Of a stretch of DNA of 64,000 bases, positions 1-11,536 are shown piece by piece; the first letter of the stretch is position 1; each line of letters begins with the position of its first letter. Source of the stretch: Hydractinia symbiolongicarpus (taxonomy: Eukaryota; Cnidaria; Hydrozoa; Anthoathecata; Hydractiniidae); contig NC_079875.1 of NCBI RefSeq assembly GCF_029227915.1, forward strand, positions 13,077,001 to 13,141,000. Direction: 5' to 3'. The position numbers and the translations under genes were made by a program. The notes beneath the pieces are model-generated. The model saw only the letters and a list, made by a program, of their open reading frames with translations. It had not been told where the DNA came from and searched no databases.

Positions 1-19
1 TATAAGTCTTTCAAGATTG

Positions 20-705
20 GTTTGCAATAATCCTTTCGTAAAAATACTGCTTTATTCATATAAACTGAAGTCTTAAAGATTTGTAATTTGTTACAGCATG
101 TGGTGTAACGAACAAGTTGTGTATGTATTTTAAGATTACTTACAATACGCTGTGACCATTTTGGCATTTAACTTTAGTTAAAGCTGTAAATATTTGTATA
201 TTGTTACGACATGAAGTCTGACGAAAAACTGTGTAAGTCATTGCAATGTTGGTTAGGGTACAATTTTATTTTTGATGATCAGTATTGTATTTGATTCGTG
301 GGTTGGTTAGAATTTTATGTATGTAATAATTATTGCATTTGACTAAATTTGAAGTCATGTTTGTAATTTGTTAAGAAAAGACTGTGTATTTTTTTGCAGC
401 ATTGATGGCAATATTTTTTTAGTGTCTTAATTATTGCAATTAACTAAAATTGAGGTCTTAAAGGTTTGTAATTTGTCAAAAAAAAGACTGCGTATGTTTT
501 TGTACCATTTGTGGTAATTGTTTCTTGTGTGTGATTATTGCATTTCAGTTGAATTGAAGTCTTAAAGGTTTGTAATTTGTTAAAAAAAAACACTGCGTAT
601 GTTTTTGTACCATTTGTGGTAATTGTTTCTTGTGTGTGATTATTGCATTTCAGTTGAATTGAAGTCTTAAAGGTTTGTAAAGGTGTGTAAGTCTTTTCAA
701 GGATG
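20..705. repeat. Degenerate ~110-bp tandem repeat
   Basis: Units share the core tcttaaaggtttgtaatttgt, followed by an A-run, then a gcgtatgtttttgtaccatt-type block and a t/g-rich tail. The last two full units (about 440-670) are nearly identical and the earlier ones are increasingly diverged. No coding meaning is seen; the open frame through the newest units is a by-product of the repeat. Confidence 0.75.
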
Positions 706-1019
706 CTCACATGATTAATTAAGTTTGTAAGTATTGGTGTTCATCAGTTAATTGTATTTGACGCTGTATACGGCCGAAACTTCCTCATATTACAAGATTC
801 TTTGGTTGTTATTGCATTTCACTCAGATCAATGTTTTTATCTTATCTTTTTTGAAGATCACTTTAAAAAATACTTGAAAAGTTTCAATGCATGTAACTTG
901 CAATTCCACTTGGCGTATTAATACTAAATACTAACTAGAATTGTGCATTGTGTGTACAAAGCTGTTTCATTTTGACACATCAGTTTCATTTTTTTGAAAA
1001 GTACAGAGACTAGAAGAAA

Positions 1020-1260
1020 TTAAAAAGCAAAGAATTTTGAATTTAATATTTCGTTGCAAGCATACTTACTTTTCATACGTACCGTTCTTTTTGAAGACAA
1101 ATTTGATCCCAAAATTGCTGTCATTTTTCTAAACTAAAACTCTTCTCTAGCAGACATTCACATTAAGACTACGTACCACTCATTGAAACTTCTACTACAA
1201 ATCCACCATATACATACAAAACCTCTGTCCAATTTGTGTTTTAAATGCACACTCATTAAA
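1020..1260 (-). pseudogene. Decayed duplicate of the neighbouring exon
   Basis: The stretch repeats the sequence of the exon at 1364-1570 and its flanks, including taaaacacaaattggacag, the block gacagcaattttg, and the donor-like cggtacgtatgaaa. Read in the parental frame it contains stops and has lost the middle of the exon. It looks like a tandem exon duplication that has decayed. Confidence 0.5.
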
Positions 1261-1363
1261 TGATAAATACAGAGACCGACAAAAGCAACACGGAAAATTA
1301 GAGCCAAAGAATTTTACACTTGATGTTTTAGTAGTTACAAGCATACGTACCTTTCATACGTAC

Positions 1364-1746
1364 CGATTTGTTTGAAAAAATCTGCGTCTTATGGTCACAA
1401 AATTGCTGCCATTTGTTGGTCAAATCTGATCCATTATCGCCAGTCCTCATACCAATCAAAACGTTATCATAAATACACATGTTTTTCGTCTCTATCGAAT
1501 TTCCTCTATCAAATTTATGTTTTACAATTACATTCAATTCTGCAATATTGTTATTGAAAGGATCAACAGTCTATAATTAAAAATGTAAGTTGTAACTAAC
1601 ATTCAGTTTGAGAAAATCAACGTTTGACTTACCACCATATCTTCTTTAATGCTAGAGAAACTTTGGTATTTCAGATTCCAACTGCTTCTTGGTGAAAAAT
1701 CTTGATATAAAAATGACGAAAAACACGCGAATGATAAAAAAATCCG
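1364..1746 (-). CDS. Two internal exons of an unidentified gene (partial)
   Basis: Exon 1633-1746 (38 codons) follows an acceptor-like tttctcgatttag and ends ATG GTG|GTAAGT. Exon 1364-1570 (69 codons) follows ttttaattatag and ends AAA TCG|GTACGT. Both are phase 0 at each end, so they join in frame across a 62-base intron. The upstream exon begins with a hydrophobic stretch (RIFLSFACFSSFL) that could be part of a signal or membrane segment; the downstream one contains KHKFDRGNSIE and two cysteines. I recognise no family. The start exon would lie above 1746 and later exons below 1364, perhaps beyond the window edge. A diverged copy of the second exon lies just downstream. The evidence is splice signals and frame only. 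Confidence 0.42.
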
Positions 1747-2359
1747 CTAAATCGAGAAAATTTTTATTTAGTAAAAACGAAAAACCGCCGCGGCTGTTAT
1801 GTTGTTTTGAAATTAACTATGACTTGCGTTTAGGGGCGTGAAATTCCGTAGTGCTTATCAACACTGTACGGAATTTCTATAATATATAATACAAAAGAAT
1901 GAAAACAACGAAAACCTTCCGCGCATACACAATAATAATAACAATAATAATAATTCAAAAAATTAAATAAATGCGCTTTGACTCCTGCCCCCCCACCCCA
2001 GGTTCTCCCGACCCCCCACCCACTCTACTTTTCAAACGTCGCAAAATTTAAATCAATAGAATTATAAATAAACACAAACACATAAGCGCACGCAGAACCT
2101 CTCAATAGAATGAAAATATCACAACCCAAGGCCAATGCTGTAGGCAAAATCTAATGAAAGAAACGGTTATTATCGACTACATTTTCCTTCAGCTCTTGGG
2201 TTGTGGTTTGTAATATAATGAATTGTACCTTGAATATTGCCATTCATCTCATCTCATATAAACCATTAATTAAAATCTTTCTACCATATAGTAATACCAG
2301 AACAACTACTTTTATCAAACTCTCTTTTGCAAACAAACCACAAACTTACCAGTGCATTG
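1747..2359. other. Intergenic, no gene seen
   Basis: AT-rich sequence with a short (AAT)n run near 1930-1955 and a C-rich patch near 1985-2025. No supported exon or RNA gene. Confidence 0.5.
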
Positions 2360-3720
2360 AATATATTTACTTGTTTTAGGTCCCAAAACGGGACAGCCTT
2401 CAAATATATATTTACTTGTTATCCCAAAACGGGACAGCCTTCAAATACATATTTATGTGTTTAAGTCCCAATTCGGGACATCCATCAAATATATATTTAC
2501 TTGTTTTAGGTCCCAAGTCGGGACAGCCTTTAAAATGTATTTTTATTTTTTACTTCCAAAGTCAGGACAGCCGTCAAATACATAGTTACTTGTTTTAGGT
2601 CCCAATGCTGGACAGCCTTCAAATATATATTTACGGACAGCCTTCAAATATATATTTACTTGTTTTAAATACCAAGTCAGGACAGCCTAAAATGTATATT
2701 TGATTGTTTTAGATCCCAATTCGGGACAGCCTTTAAATGTATATTTGATTGTTTTAGATCCCAAGTCGGGACAGCCTTCAAGTATATATTTATGTGTTTT
2801 AGGTCCCAATTCGGGACAGCCTTCAAATATATATTTATGTGTTTTAGGTCCCAATTCGGCACAGCCTTCAAATATATATTTATGTGTTTTAGGTCCGAAG
2901 TCGGGACAGCCTTTAAATGTATATTTGATTGTTTTAGATCCCAAGTCAGGACAGCCTTCAAATATATATTTATGTGTTTAAGTCCCAATTCGGGACAACC
3001 TTCAAATATATATTTACTTGTTTAAGTCCCAAGTCGGGGCAGCCTTAAAAAGTATATTTGATTGTTTTAGATCCCAATTCGGGACAGCCTTCAAATGTAT
3101 ATTTGATTGTTTTAGATCCCAAGTCGGGACATCCTTCAAATATATATATACGTTGAATCCCAAGTAGGGACAGGCTTAAAATGTGTATATATGTGTTTTA
3201 GATCCCAAGTCGGGACAGCCTTCAAATATATGTTTATGTGTTTTAGGTCCCAATTCGGGACAGCCTTCAAATATATATTTGTGTGTTTTAGGTCCGAAGT
3301 CGGGACAGCCTTTAAATGTATAATCGATTGTTTTAGATCCCAAGTCGGGACAGCCTTCATATACATTTTTGTGTTTTAGGTCCCAATTCGGGACAGCCTT
3401 CAAGCATATATTTATGTGTTTTAGGTCCCAATTCGGGACAGCCTTCAAAGATATATTTACGTGTTTTAGGTCCCAAATCGGGACAGCCTTCAAATGTATA
3501 CTTGATTGTTTTAGATCCCAATTCGGGACAGCCTTCAAATGTATATTTGATTGTTTTAGATCCCAATTCGGGACAGCCTTCAAATGTATATTTGATTGTT
3601 TTAGATCCCAAGTTATGGCAACATTAAACATATGTTCATGTGCTTTAATGGGACAGTCTTTAAAAATACATAGTGATTTTGGTACCAAGTTAAGATTGTC
3701 TTAAAATATATATCGAATGT
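2360..3720. repeat. 45-bp minisatellite, about 28 units
   Basis: The unit is about 45 bases: gttttaggtcccaattcggg followed by acagccttcaaatatatatt and tatgt. Variants include gatcccaagtcggg and the aaatgtatatttgatt end. The unit length is divisible by three, so several frames on both strands stay open for 60-170 codons as 15-residue repeats; these are by-products and not genes. Each unit holds an imperfect dyad (TCCC...GGGA). The most regular units lie at 2700-3620, with divergence at both edges. Confidence 0.93.
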
Positions 3721-3885
3721 TTTAGGTCTGAAGACAAGACAGCCTTATATTCCGCATTTTTATTACGTTTTTTAAGTGCTCATTTCAGTGTGATCAATGC
3801 ACGTCGGGAATTAAATACGTTATTTCTTCCGTTAACCACAAAATAATTCTTTAAATGTCAGAGAAGCGACGCCTCTACATAATCA

Positions 3886-4030
3886 ATCGTCTTTTTTTCT
3901 CTTTTTTTATTCTTTTTTTTTTCTTGTACTCTTCTTTTCTCTTTCTTTGTTGTCTTCTTCTTCTTCTTTCTTTTCTTTATTATCGTCTTTTCCTTCTCCG
4001 CTTTCTTTGTCTTCTTTCTTCTTTATTGAT
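3886..4030. repeat. Pyrimidine-rich low-complexity tract
   Basis: A run made almost only of T and C on the plus strand (cttctttttt-type), about 140 bases long. Confidence 0.85.
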
Positions 4031-4066
4031 GTAGAAAAATGTATGACTTACCAGTACACTAAATGC

Positions 4067-4290
4067 GTTGACAACTGACATTTGGTGTGTGTGAGTAAAA
4101 CAAAAAATAAGTTTGTTTCAAAAAACATGTTTTTGAAACAAACTTGGGTGTCCGAAGGTTGCTGTCAGTTGTCAAAAATCCGAATAAGCTTTTTGAATAA
4201 TATCTTTTGTCATTATTTTTCTTTAATAAGAAATATGTTCTTATGAATATAATTTTAATTTTATAATAGATAAAAAGCAGCTTATTCGGA
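4067..4290. repeat. Nested inverted repeats (MITE-like)
   Basis: Three inverted repeats lie together. tgacaactgaca near 4068 pairs with tgtcagttgtca near 4163. A near-perfect palindrome at 4109-4145 has 15-16-base arms built on aagtttgtttcaaaa around acatgt. tccgaataagct (4179-4190) pairs with agcttattcgga (4279-4290). This resembles one or two foldback elements; no transposase is visible. Confidence 0.6.
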
Positions 4291-4566
4291 CTACCTTCGT
4301 TTGTGGGGTAAACTTAAGACAAGTATGTTTTCAAAACAACACTTAACACGTGCGCGTTATATGTATTACGAATAGTAAAAAATGTTTATGGCAAGATCAT
4401 TTTATGACATAACCATAAAGCATCAACAAATAAACAAATAAAGTAAAATAAACAAATAAACAAAACAGACTTGACTGCTTAACTGCTTGTCCCTTGAGAC
4501 CACCTAACTTATCGTGAAAAGTAAGCAGTAGAGATAGAATAGAAATTGAAAGACGCGTCCCTTACC

Positions 4567-4664
4567 TAATCCTGCCTACCTGCCTACTTACTTAGAGACC
4601 TCCCTACCTTAAGCGCGCAATCCTGCCTACCTGCTTACTTACTTAGAAACTTACCTTAAGCGCG
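4567..4664. repeat. Two-copy ~50-bp direct repeat
   Basis: Two adjacent units both read aatcctgcctacctgc, then ttacttacttaga, then ccttaagcgcg, with small differences. Confidence 0.8.
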
Positions 4665-4864
4665 AAACAGAAACAAGGGTGAAAAAAATTGTACTTGATA
4701 TACATCTTCTTTCTTGTCTTGTGTTGTCAGCATCAATCTTCCTTCATGATGTTTCTTCTTACTTCTACTTATTCTTTTTCATCTTCACTGCACAACGTAT
4801 TTTACTATTCATCCTTCTTCTTGTTTTTTGTATCAACAAAAATGATCCCTCCAAAATAATCTAA

Positions 4865-5480
4865 AAATAGAATTGCACAAAAACAAACAAATAAACAATC
4901 CAAACATTTAACTAACCAATCAAAAAAGTGAAACAAAAGCAACAAGAAAACAAACACAAACAAAGGCAAACAAACGAGAAAGGAAATATTCTCAACTTTA
5001 ACCAACCAACCAACCCAATTGAACCATTCAAGTAAGAGAAAAACAAACAAATAACTTACCAACAAACTAAACAACTTACAAATCAACCAATGAGTCAATA
5101 AACCTACAAGCATATTATAACCAAGCAACCGACCCATCAAATTGTTTGGTTATTGCCAATAACTAACCAACCAATAAATTAAACCAACGAACTAACTCTA
5201 CAAGCAAAACTAACAAACCAAACAACCAAGTAATCGACCAACCAACCAAGTAACCAACCAATGAAAAACCTTTTAACAAAAAATTTAACCAACAATCAAC
5301 CAACCAACAACCAATTTATTTATCATCCAAGCAACTAACCAAAAAAAATCAAACCCCAACCTACAAAAAAATTAAACTAATTAACCAACCAACTTGTCAA
5401 CTAAGCAACAAAAAATTAAACCAATTAACCAACCAACTTGTCAACTTGTCAACTAAGCAACAAAAAATTAAATCAATCAA
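4865..5480. repeat. AAC/AACC-rich low-complexity tract
   Basis: The plus strand is dominated by accaacca and aacaaa words with almost no G. Near 5380-5470 a phrase built on ccaaccaacttgtcaacta is repeated. Minus-strand open frames here are compositional. Confidence 0.85.
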
Positions 5481-8400
5481 CCAACCAAACAAAAACAGAC
5501 AGATCAACTTAACAACCAGCAATGGGGAGCGTGGGATAGAAAAAAAACCGTCACACACAAATATTATTTTGTTATTGTATACCAAAAGAGAGGTATTTCT
5601 TACTGGAACATTCTTTATCTTTATCATAAAGAACTTAATATTTTTAAAAGAAAACTTAAAGAGGCTAATATTTTTTTAAGTTGAAAAAAATGAATGTAAG
5701 TATTTAAAACAACTTGACAAAAACAATCCAGACAAAAAAACTTTCATACATTAAATAAGAGAGTCTAAGATAGTATGTTAATATTATCATGGCATCAAAG
5801 TGCTTTTTATTGAACAAAATGCCTTGTAAACCAACCTCGTACAGAGAGCTATTTGCTATTTCTTCTATTTTGCCGTGCAAGATTGTCTGAAAGAAAAAAA
5901 GAGCGCTGGAGACGAGATCGAATTAATTAAATAATTAAAGTTTTCAAAAGGTTCACAAACAAATAAATAAATACACAAATAAATAATCAACAAAAATAAG
6001 AGTAAATAATACACATACCTGTGCGTTCTTACTAAAATATGACATCGAAATGTTGCAGTGGGTTGTTCGTCTGATTTATTGTACTGTTAAATCTAAAATT
6101 AAAATGTATGATAGAGAAACCAACAAACGTGCTCTCATGTTAGTAGGAATTTGCGAAGGAAACAATTTCGTATTTTTATTTTTTATTTTTTATTTACTCT
6201 TGCGAAAATTATTGAAAATTTCTCTAATTTGAAGAATATTGTAAGAATAATGCAAAGGCCCGACCATCACACAAAACAGATTTTCTATTTTCTAGTAAAA
6301 AATTGTAAATGTGCTAAATTTTGGTTCTTACCTCATTAATTTAGCCATGTTTTAAATGATATCATATTTTTCGCATTTTTACTCAGTGCCACTTATTTCA
6401 GTGATTTTTAATTTCTACACTAAAAACCCTGAAAATTCCTAAAAATGTCTTCAAACTCTTTTGTCGCAAAATTCGTGACATTTTATATCTTCTAGATCTT
6501 CTAAAATTTAGATTGACATTTAGATTGATTCATTTCTCTAGTCATTCAGTTTATTCTTCTTATTTGCATTGTAATCTCTGTAAGTGATCAAATCATGCAT
6601 TTTTACTACCTAGAGGGATTATAATACAAGTTAATTAAAATTAATACTTTTCATTACCGTGATTTGAGAATTTCATGTCCCTTAGGAAACTACTTCAGAG
6701 CATTTTATTCTCAAGAAAATTAATTGTTAAGTTCGTGAAAAAAAATGAAATATCTTGCGAATATTAATTCTCATTAAAATTAATTCTTTAAAGTAACTTT
6801 TCAGCAAAATATTTTTTCTTGGATTATAAAAAATAACTTTCAAAGGAATAAAAGAAACTTTTTTATTCTTTCTTTTTGCGAAATATTCTTTCACAGAAAC
6901 TTTCTATGCATAATTTTATTTTTTTCCTTACGAAAATTTTTTTTATGCGAAATACTCATACACAATTTTTGCTACTTACCTCAACTTTTTTTTCAAATTT
7001 CGAGCCTTTTTTCGGCTTCTACCTCGTTTCACAAATTAATTTCTCACACCACCGCTACGTTTCAAGCCACTTGTTCTGAAATTGCCGCCAAGTTGAACAG
7101 TCATGTCAATTTCATAGCTCTCCTTATTAAACTTCTTTTTTCGTATTTGTTTTCTAAAAAAGTTTTTGTTTCAGTCTCCGAGAAGAAGAGTATTCTCTGC
7201 AGTACAATAAATTTCGTTTAAAAATAGATATACGTAGAAAGTACGACCTAGTCTCCCAGAAAAAGAATCTTTAGCATAACTAAATTCCCACAAAAATTCA
7301 CTTATGTGAGACCCATACCTAGTTGTCCTTTAAGACCAGAGAATCGCTAGATACGCAAACAACGAACGCTCTAATTGGATTAAAATTTTATCACTCTTTT
7401 TCCGACAAATCTTTTCCTACATTGGATTTTTTTTTCTCTGAATTTTTTTTGATTCAGTTATTCATTTAAAATTGGCACTCATAATCAATGGATGAAGGCT
7501 GTCGGACAAAAATAGCCACAAAATAGTCTCCAGCCTCGTTCCTAGGTCTTTTCCAGCCTATGATATTCACACGGGGCATCCCGTACCTGGGGACAATAGT
7601 CCCCTCAGTTAGGGACATTGCTTGTGGTATACTATTTATCAGAAAAAAGATTAGCGGAGAAATTTCACTCAACGGAAGAAATCGCAACTATTCCCTAAGA
7701 ATTTATCTCAGGCAGTGCGAGATATTGCGACAAGAAAGGTGTGAGCAAGCCGTCAGCGAGACCGACCAGAAAACTCGTTTCAACACATTGAACGGAGAAG
7801 CGCAAACAATTTTCACAAATCTGATTTGTTATTAACCACATTTATTCCATTCCGAAGTAAAAGTTGAAATCATTTTGATTTTCTTTTACTGCCAACAACA
7901 GAATTTTCTCAAGACAAAATAATTTGCCCGCTTATTGAAAGTACTGTGCTGTCAAGTTGCTATACTCAAACATTGAGCCCTGAGCCGTTATTACGGAGCG
8001 CGCTATCAAATTAATTAAGAAGGCAAAACGCACTGGGAATGAGGTTGCTTACTTCGAAAAAAAGATGCACTCATGTCGCTGGGTAAAAGCAGCATAATAA
8101 AGTGAACTAATTACAAGGTATTTTAATAAGTTTCTTAAAGTTTATGATATCAGTAGATCTGTGCATCTTCATGAACATCAAAACGCATTTTCTAGTTTTT
8201 ACACACGTTCTCCATATAAGCTTGAGTGAGTCATGTGACATTGACAAATACCCCAGCTAAACGCCAGGGGTATTTTCTAATTTTTAGCGGAAATGCGAAT
8301 TTTAAGTCACATAATTAAAATAAAAGTTAGAAAATTATCATTGAGGACACGGAAAATATTAACCGTATTCAGGTTTGAAAAGGAGGAAGGATCGGGGAAG

Positions 8401-9093
8401 CTTTATCCCTATAAATTGTTTTCCTGAACTAGGGTTTATTCTGGTGACTTTTTGTCCGAAACGTCATCCCATAAAATATAAATTTAATGGCGGAATAAAA
8501 GCAATTGACGTCTCCTCGTTCAAAGTATCTCGCCCTCAGAAAATAAAAAAGAAAAGGAAAACAAGAGCGGGGGACGAGGTTGATAGATAAAATTTCCCAT
8601 CTTTCTTAAAAAAAAACCACATAAAAATTTTTTTTTACTAAAATAACAAATAAAATGAAGAAAACGTACAATAGACAGTTTTTCTTAGTTATTGTTCAAT
8701 AAACGTTCTGTGCCTTATACGAATTACAACGACCACAGTACCCACATATAAAGGCCGTGTAAATATATCTTCATTTCGGTCCATAACATCCAATACTCTC
8801 TTAAAAGAAAAAATATCTTTCTTGAATGTCGATATGTTTTAAATTCTGCATTGAGTAAAAATTTTAGTATTTAACTATAATTATAACTCTAATTGAAGAA
8901 AGAGACGATAATTTTTTTTTTTTGGCAGTTCATCTTTAAACTGTATACGTTTATACCCCAAGTCGTGTTTTATTTTCACTAAAGGACCTTTTGAAGGATA
9001 AATTATTCGCATAAAGTTACTAAACAACAATAACAGAAAAGTATTGTATTTAAATTCAAATACAGTATAACCTATTCACTAATTTTTTTCTCA
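5481..9093. other. Gene-poor AT-rich stretch
   Basis: I find no exon that I can support. About 7460-7830 is richer in GC and open in two frames on opposite strands, with a ggggacaatagtcccc dyad near 7590; it resembles a dispersed repeat more than a gene. Long T-runs and A-runs occur throughout. Confidence 0.45.
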
Positions 9094-9206
9094 TCTATAT
9101 TAAAATGCCGTATACGTCTGTCCGTCCGTCCGTCTGTCTGTCACGCAAAATGGTAGCTTAGCCGCGACGGGGGAACCCGTGGATTTTTCCACGGGCTAAC
9201 GACTAG
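9094..9206 (+). mobile_element. Short non-autonomous Helitron-like element
   Basis: The element begins TCTATATTA directly after an A and ends in CTAG (9203-9206) directly before a T. Seven bases before the CTAG is a hairpin at 9176-9195 (cccgtggatttttccacggg). A TC 5' end, a 3' hairpin plus CTRR, and insertion between A and T are the accepted Helitron end features. The interior has (gtcc/gtct)n runs and no coding capacity. It is the cleanest member of a family spread through this window. Confidence 0.72.
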
Positions 9207-9357
9207 TATGTTGAGTTTCTCATGTTAAAGCCTTATTTATTCTCACTTGTCTATTCAGAAGTGAAACTTAACAGCATGATAATTTTGCACAAGTTGCTAA
9301 ACTTGGAGTTACATGTACTACATTTCGTTGACGTATTTCCGTTTACGTAGTTTCGTT

Positions 9358-9475
9358 ATGGCTATGAAACGTTATATCCCTTCACAATTCTAATGTTTTT
9401 AATATTTCAGATGCTTTATTTACAGGCATTTGTTAAAAGAGCCATGAGATATCACTGGTTGGTGGTATTCTCCTG
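9358..9475 (+). pseudogene. Partial duplicate of the otopetrin-like gene
   Basis: About 118 bases copy the gene's own segment at about 10192-10309 (the fourth membrane segment into the fifth), with only a handful of substitutions, for example ctttgtttacagg against ctttatttacagg. The copied segment keeps its reading frame (YPFTILMF, FVKRAMRYHWLVV). Similarity stops abruptly on both sides, after tcctg on the right. It is a truncated copy 834 bases upstream of its source, unlikely to work alone. Confidence 0.8.
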
Positions 9476-9821
9476 TGACTGTTGCCATCTCGTCCCAGAG
9501 CTCCGCCTCGTTCGATTTCTATGTCATCTATGTTATAAACTTTATTCATCTATTGAAGCATACAAAATCATTGATGAAGTCATTAAGTCATTTAGAAGTC
9601 ATTTATTTACCAAATCCATTTATAATAAATGCATTCCTTTTTTCTTTTTTTAAGGCAGACGATATAACAGATCTACTAAAATTGAATCTGCGTAGAAGAG
9701 TATTATTGTTATTTTTATAAGCATTGCCGTAGCAACGCTTTTATTACATGAGTGATTTAAATAACATCGTAAAGTGATAGCAGGAGTTTTAGTTTTTTGG
9801 AAGAAACGATTAAGACAAAGT

Positions 9822-11354
9822 ATGGAAGAAAACGAACAAATCCTCCCTGGGGAAAATGATTGCACCAGGCAAGCTGGAAAAGTAAAAGTTTTGGGTATAC
9901 TGGTACCTGTTCTACAAGTGTGCTTTACAATTGGGATTCAAGTTGTTATATTTTCGGTTGAAAATTTGCCACTAGACTTAGGGTTTTGCGTAGTAGGTGG
10001 ATACATGCTTTTATCAATTTTTTTGATGCTTTTTTACCTTGTGTACCAAAGGATAAAAAGTCGAGGTATTTGCCACCTAATTGAAAATCACCATTCAAAT
10101 GCTCATTTACTAGCTGGTCTGTATATTTTTGGTGTTGGAACACTTTTATACAGTATGCTACAAATAGCCGGCGTTATAGAGTGTATCTTACATGGCTATG
10201 AAGCGTTATATCCCTTTACAATTCTGATGTTTACAATATTCCAGATGCTTTGTTTACAGGCATTTGTTAAAAGAGCCATGAGATATCACTGGTTGGTGGT
10301 ATTCTCCTGGTATTCGTTGATAGGGACGAATTTTTCCTCATATATAACTAACACAGTTCTAGAACTTCATTTAATATCTGGCGCATCAAATGGAACTAAT
10401 CATACCAAATGTCACGGTAAAGTCTTGTATAAAGAAAGCATAGTGTGGAGGGAGTCATTGATCTCATTTGTATCTGAGTTTAACATTATCTCTGCTGGAA
10501 TTATTGGATCCATTATTTATAACATATCAGCAATCAGAGGTGCTGATGCCATTGAGAATATGCAGCATGATAACAATGAAGATGACAATGAAGATGACAA
10601 TGAAGATGACAATGAAGATGACAATGAAGATGACAATGAAGGTGATAATGAAGATGATAATGAAGATGACAATGAAGATGACGATGATGCAGCAAATGAA
10701 CACAATTTGTTATTTCGTTCACAACCAGGTTTAGCTTTTGGAATTTTCTTTGGTGTACTTATTGTGACAGCAATCATTTCTGTGTTGTATAAAAATAATG
10801 TAGTTCTGGTCTTTTACTCCATATCAATATCAACTTCGGTCATTGCAATGCTCATGTTTGTCAGAATGCAGTGTTTTATTCACAGCCATCACATCACGGT
10901 AGCCGTTCATACAGACGATATTTTGTTGTACATATCTGTGGCGGGTCACATCGTGAAATATTTTCCCAACTTGTGTTCATCTGGATATTCCATTTACGAC
11001 CAACACAAATTGGCTATAGCCTGGTGCTCTTTTTTTGTCTCTTTTTTCAAAATAAGTGCTGCGATATTTCAAGTGTTTATATTGGTCCAATATCTGCACT
11101 TAAGAAGAAGAATCAGCAGTATGGTGATCAAACAGTTTTTGTATTTTATTCTTATGCAAAACTTAACATTTTGGGCGATTGATACCTTTATATACTTGAG
11201 AAAAGATGCATCTTATCGTACCCTGAATCCCACCCTCGAATACTATGATGCAGACTATGAAAAGGTGGCTTCCGTGGCTAACGTATTCTCCATATTGTTT
11301 CGATTCCACTCAGCTGTTTTAGCATATGAAATCACATCAAATAAACTTATTTAA
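9822..11354 (+). CDS. Otopetrin-like proton channel, single exon
   Basis: A 510-residue polytopic membrane protein. By family, otopetrins are dimeric proton channels with 12 membrane segments. I count 12 hydrophobic segments. Motifs typical of otopetrins are visible: LLAGLYIFGVGTLLY (segment 3), the TN of GTNFSSYITNTVLE (segment 5), SEFNIISAGI (segment 6), NLTFWAIDTF (segment 11) and the C-terminal FRFHSAVLAYEI (segment 12). The start is the ATG at 9822; an in-frame GTG at 9774 lies 12 bases past a stop, and an upstream spliced first exon cannot be excluded. The open frame is uninterrupted although neighbouring genes are intron-rich. Between segments 6 and 7 lies a roughly 40-residue Asp/Glu/Asn stretch coded by a 12-bp repeat. 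A duplicate fragment lies upstream and a poly(A) signal about 110 bases downstream. Confidence 0.85.
   Translation: MEENEQILPGENDCTRQAGKVKVLGILVPVLQVCFTIGIQVVIFSVENLPLDLGFCVVGGYMLLSIFLMLFYLVYQRIKSRGICHLIENHHSNAHLLAGLYIFGVGTLLYSMLQIAGVIECILHGYEALYPFTILMFTIFQMLCLQAFVKRAMRYHWLVVFSWYSLIGTNFSSYITNTVLELHLISGASNGTNHTKCHGKVLYKESIVWRESLISFVSEFNIISAGIIGSIIYNISAIRGADAIENMQHDNNEDDNEDDNEDDNEDDNEDDNEGDNEDDNEDDNEDDDDAANEHNLLFRSQPGLAFGIFFGVLIVTAIISVLYKNNVVLVFYSISISTSVIAMLMFVRMQCFIHSHHITVAVHTDDILLYISVAGHIVKYFPNLCSSGYSIYDQHKLAIAWCSFFVSFFKISAAIFQVFILVQYLHLRRRISSMVIKQFLYFILMQNLTFWAIDTFIYLRKDASYRTLNPTLEYYDADYEKVASVANVFSILFRFHSAVLAYEITSNKLI
10568..10685 (+). repeat. In-frame 12-bp coding minisatellite
   Basis: About ten units of gatgacaatgaa code for EDDN repeats inside the otopetrin-like protein. 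Because the unit is 12 bases, gain or loss of copies keeps the frame. One unit carries a Gly (GDNE), and the last runs into DDDD. Confidence 0.93.
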
Positions 11355-11464
11355 TTGCGCACTTCTATCTCAGCATCAAAATCTTTGATACTGTACCTTG
11401 TCAATATGCGAGATAATTATTTATTGTGTAACGCACTTTAAAGTTTTACGTTTGCTATTCAAGA

Positions 11465-11470
11465 AATAAA
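11465..11470 (+). terminator. Poly(A) signal of the otopetrin-like gene
   Basis: AATAAA lies 111 bases after the stop codon and is followed within about 25 bases by a T-rich stretch. Confidence 0.6.
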
Positions 11471-11498
11471 TTTCTGTCATTATTTTTTTTGCCAACGT

Positions 11499-11505
11499 TT
11501 TATTA

Positions 11506-11536
<31 letters not shown>

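Noticed and set aside
2677-3704. Long open frames on both strands with 15-residue repeats
   Set aside because: They are translations of the 45-bp minisatellite in different frames, without start context, splice signals or non-repeat sequence.
4805-5140. Minus-strand hydrophobic frame suggesting a membrane protein
   Set aside because: It reads the AAC/AACC low-complexity tract backwards, giving Val/Leu/Phe-rich sequence without structure or splice sites.
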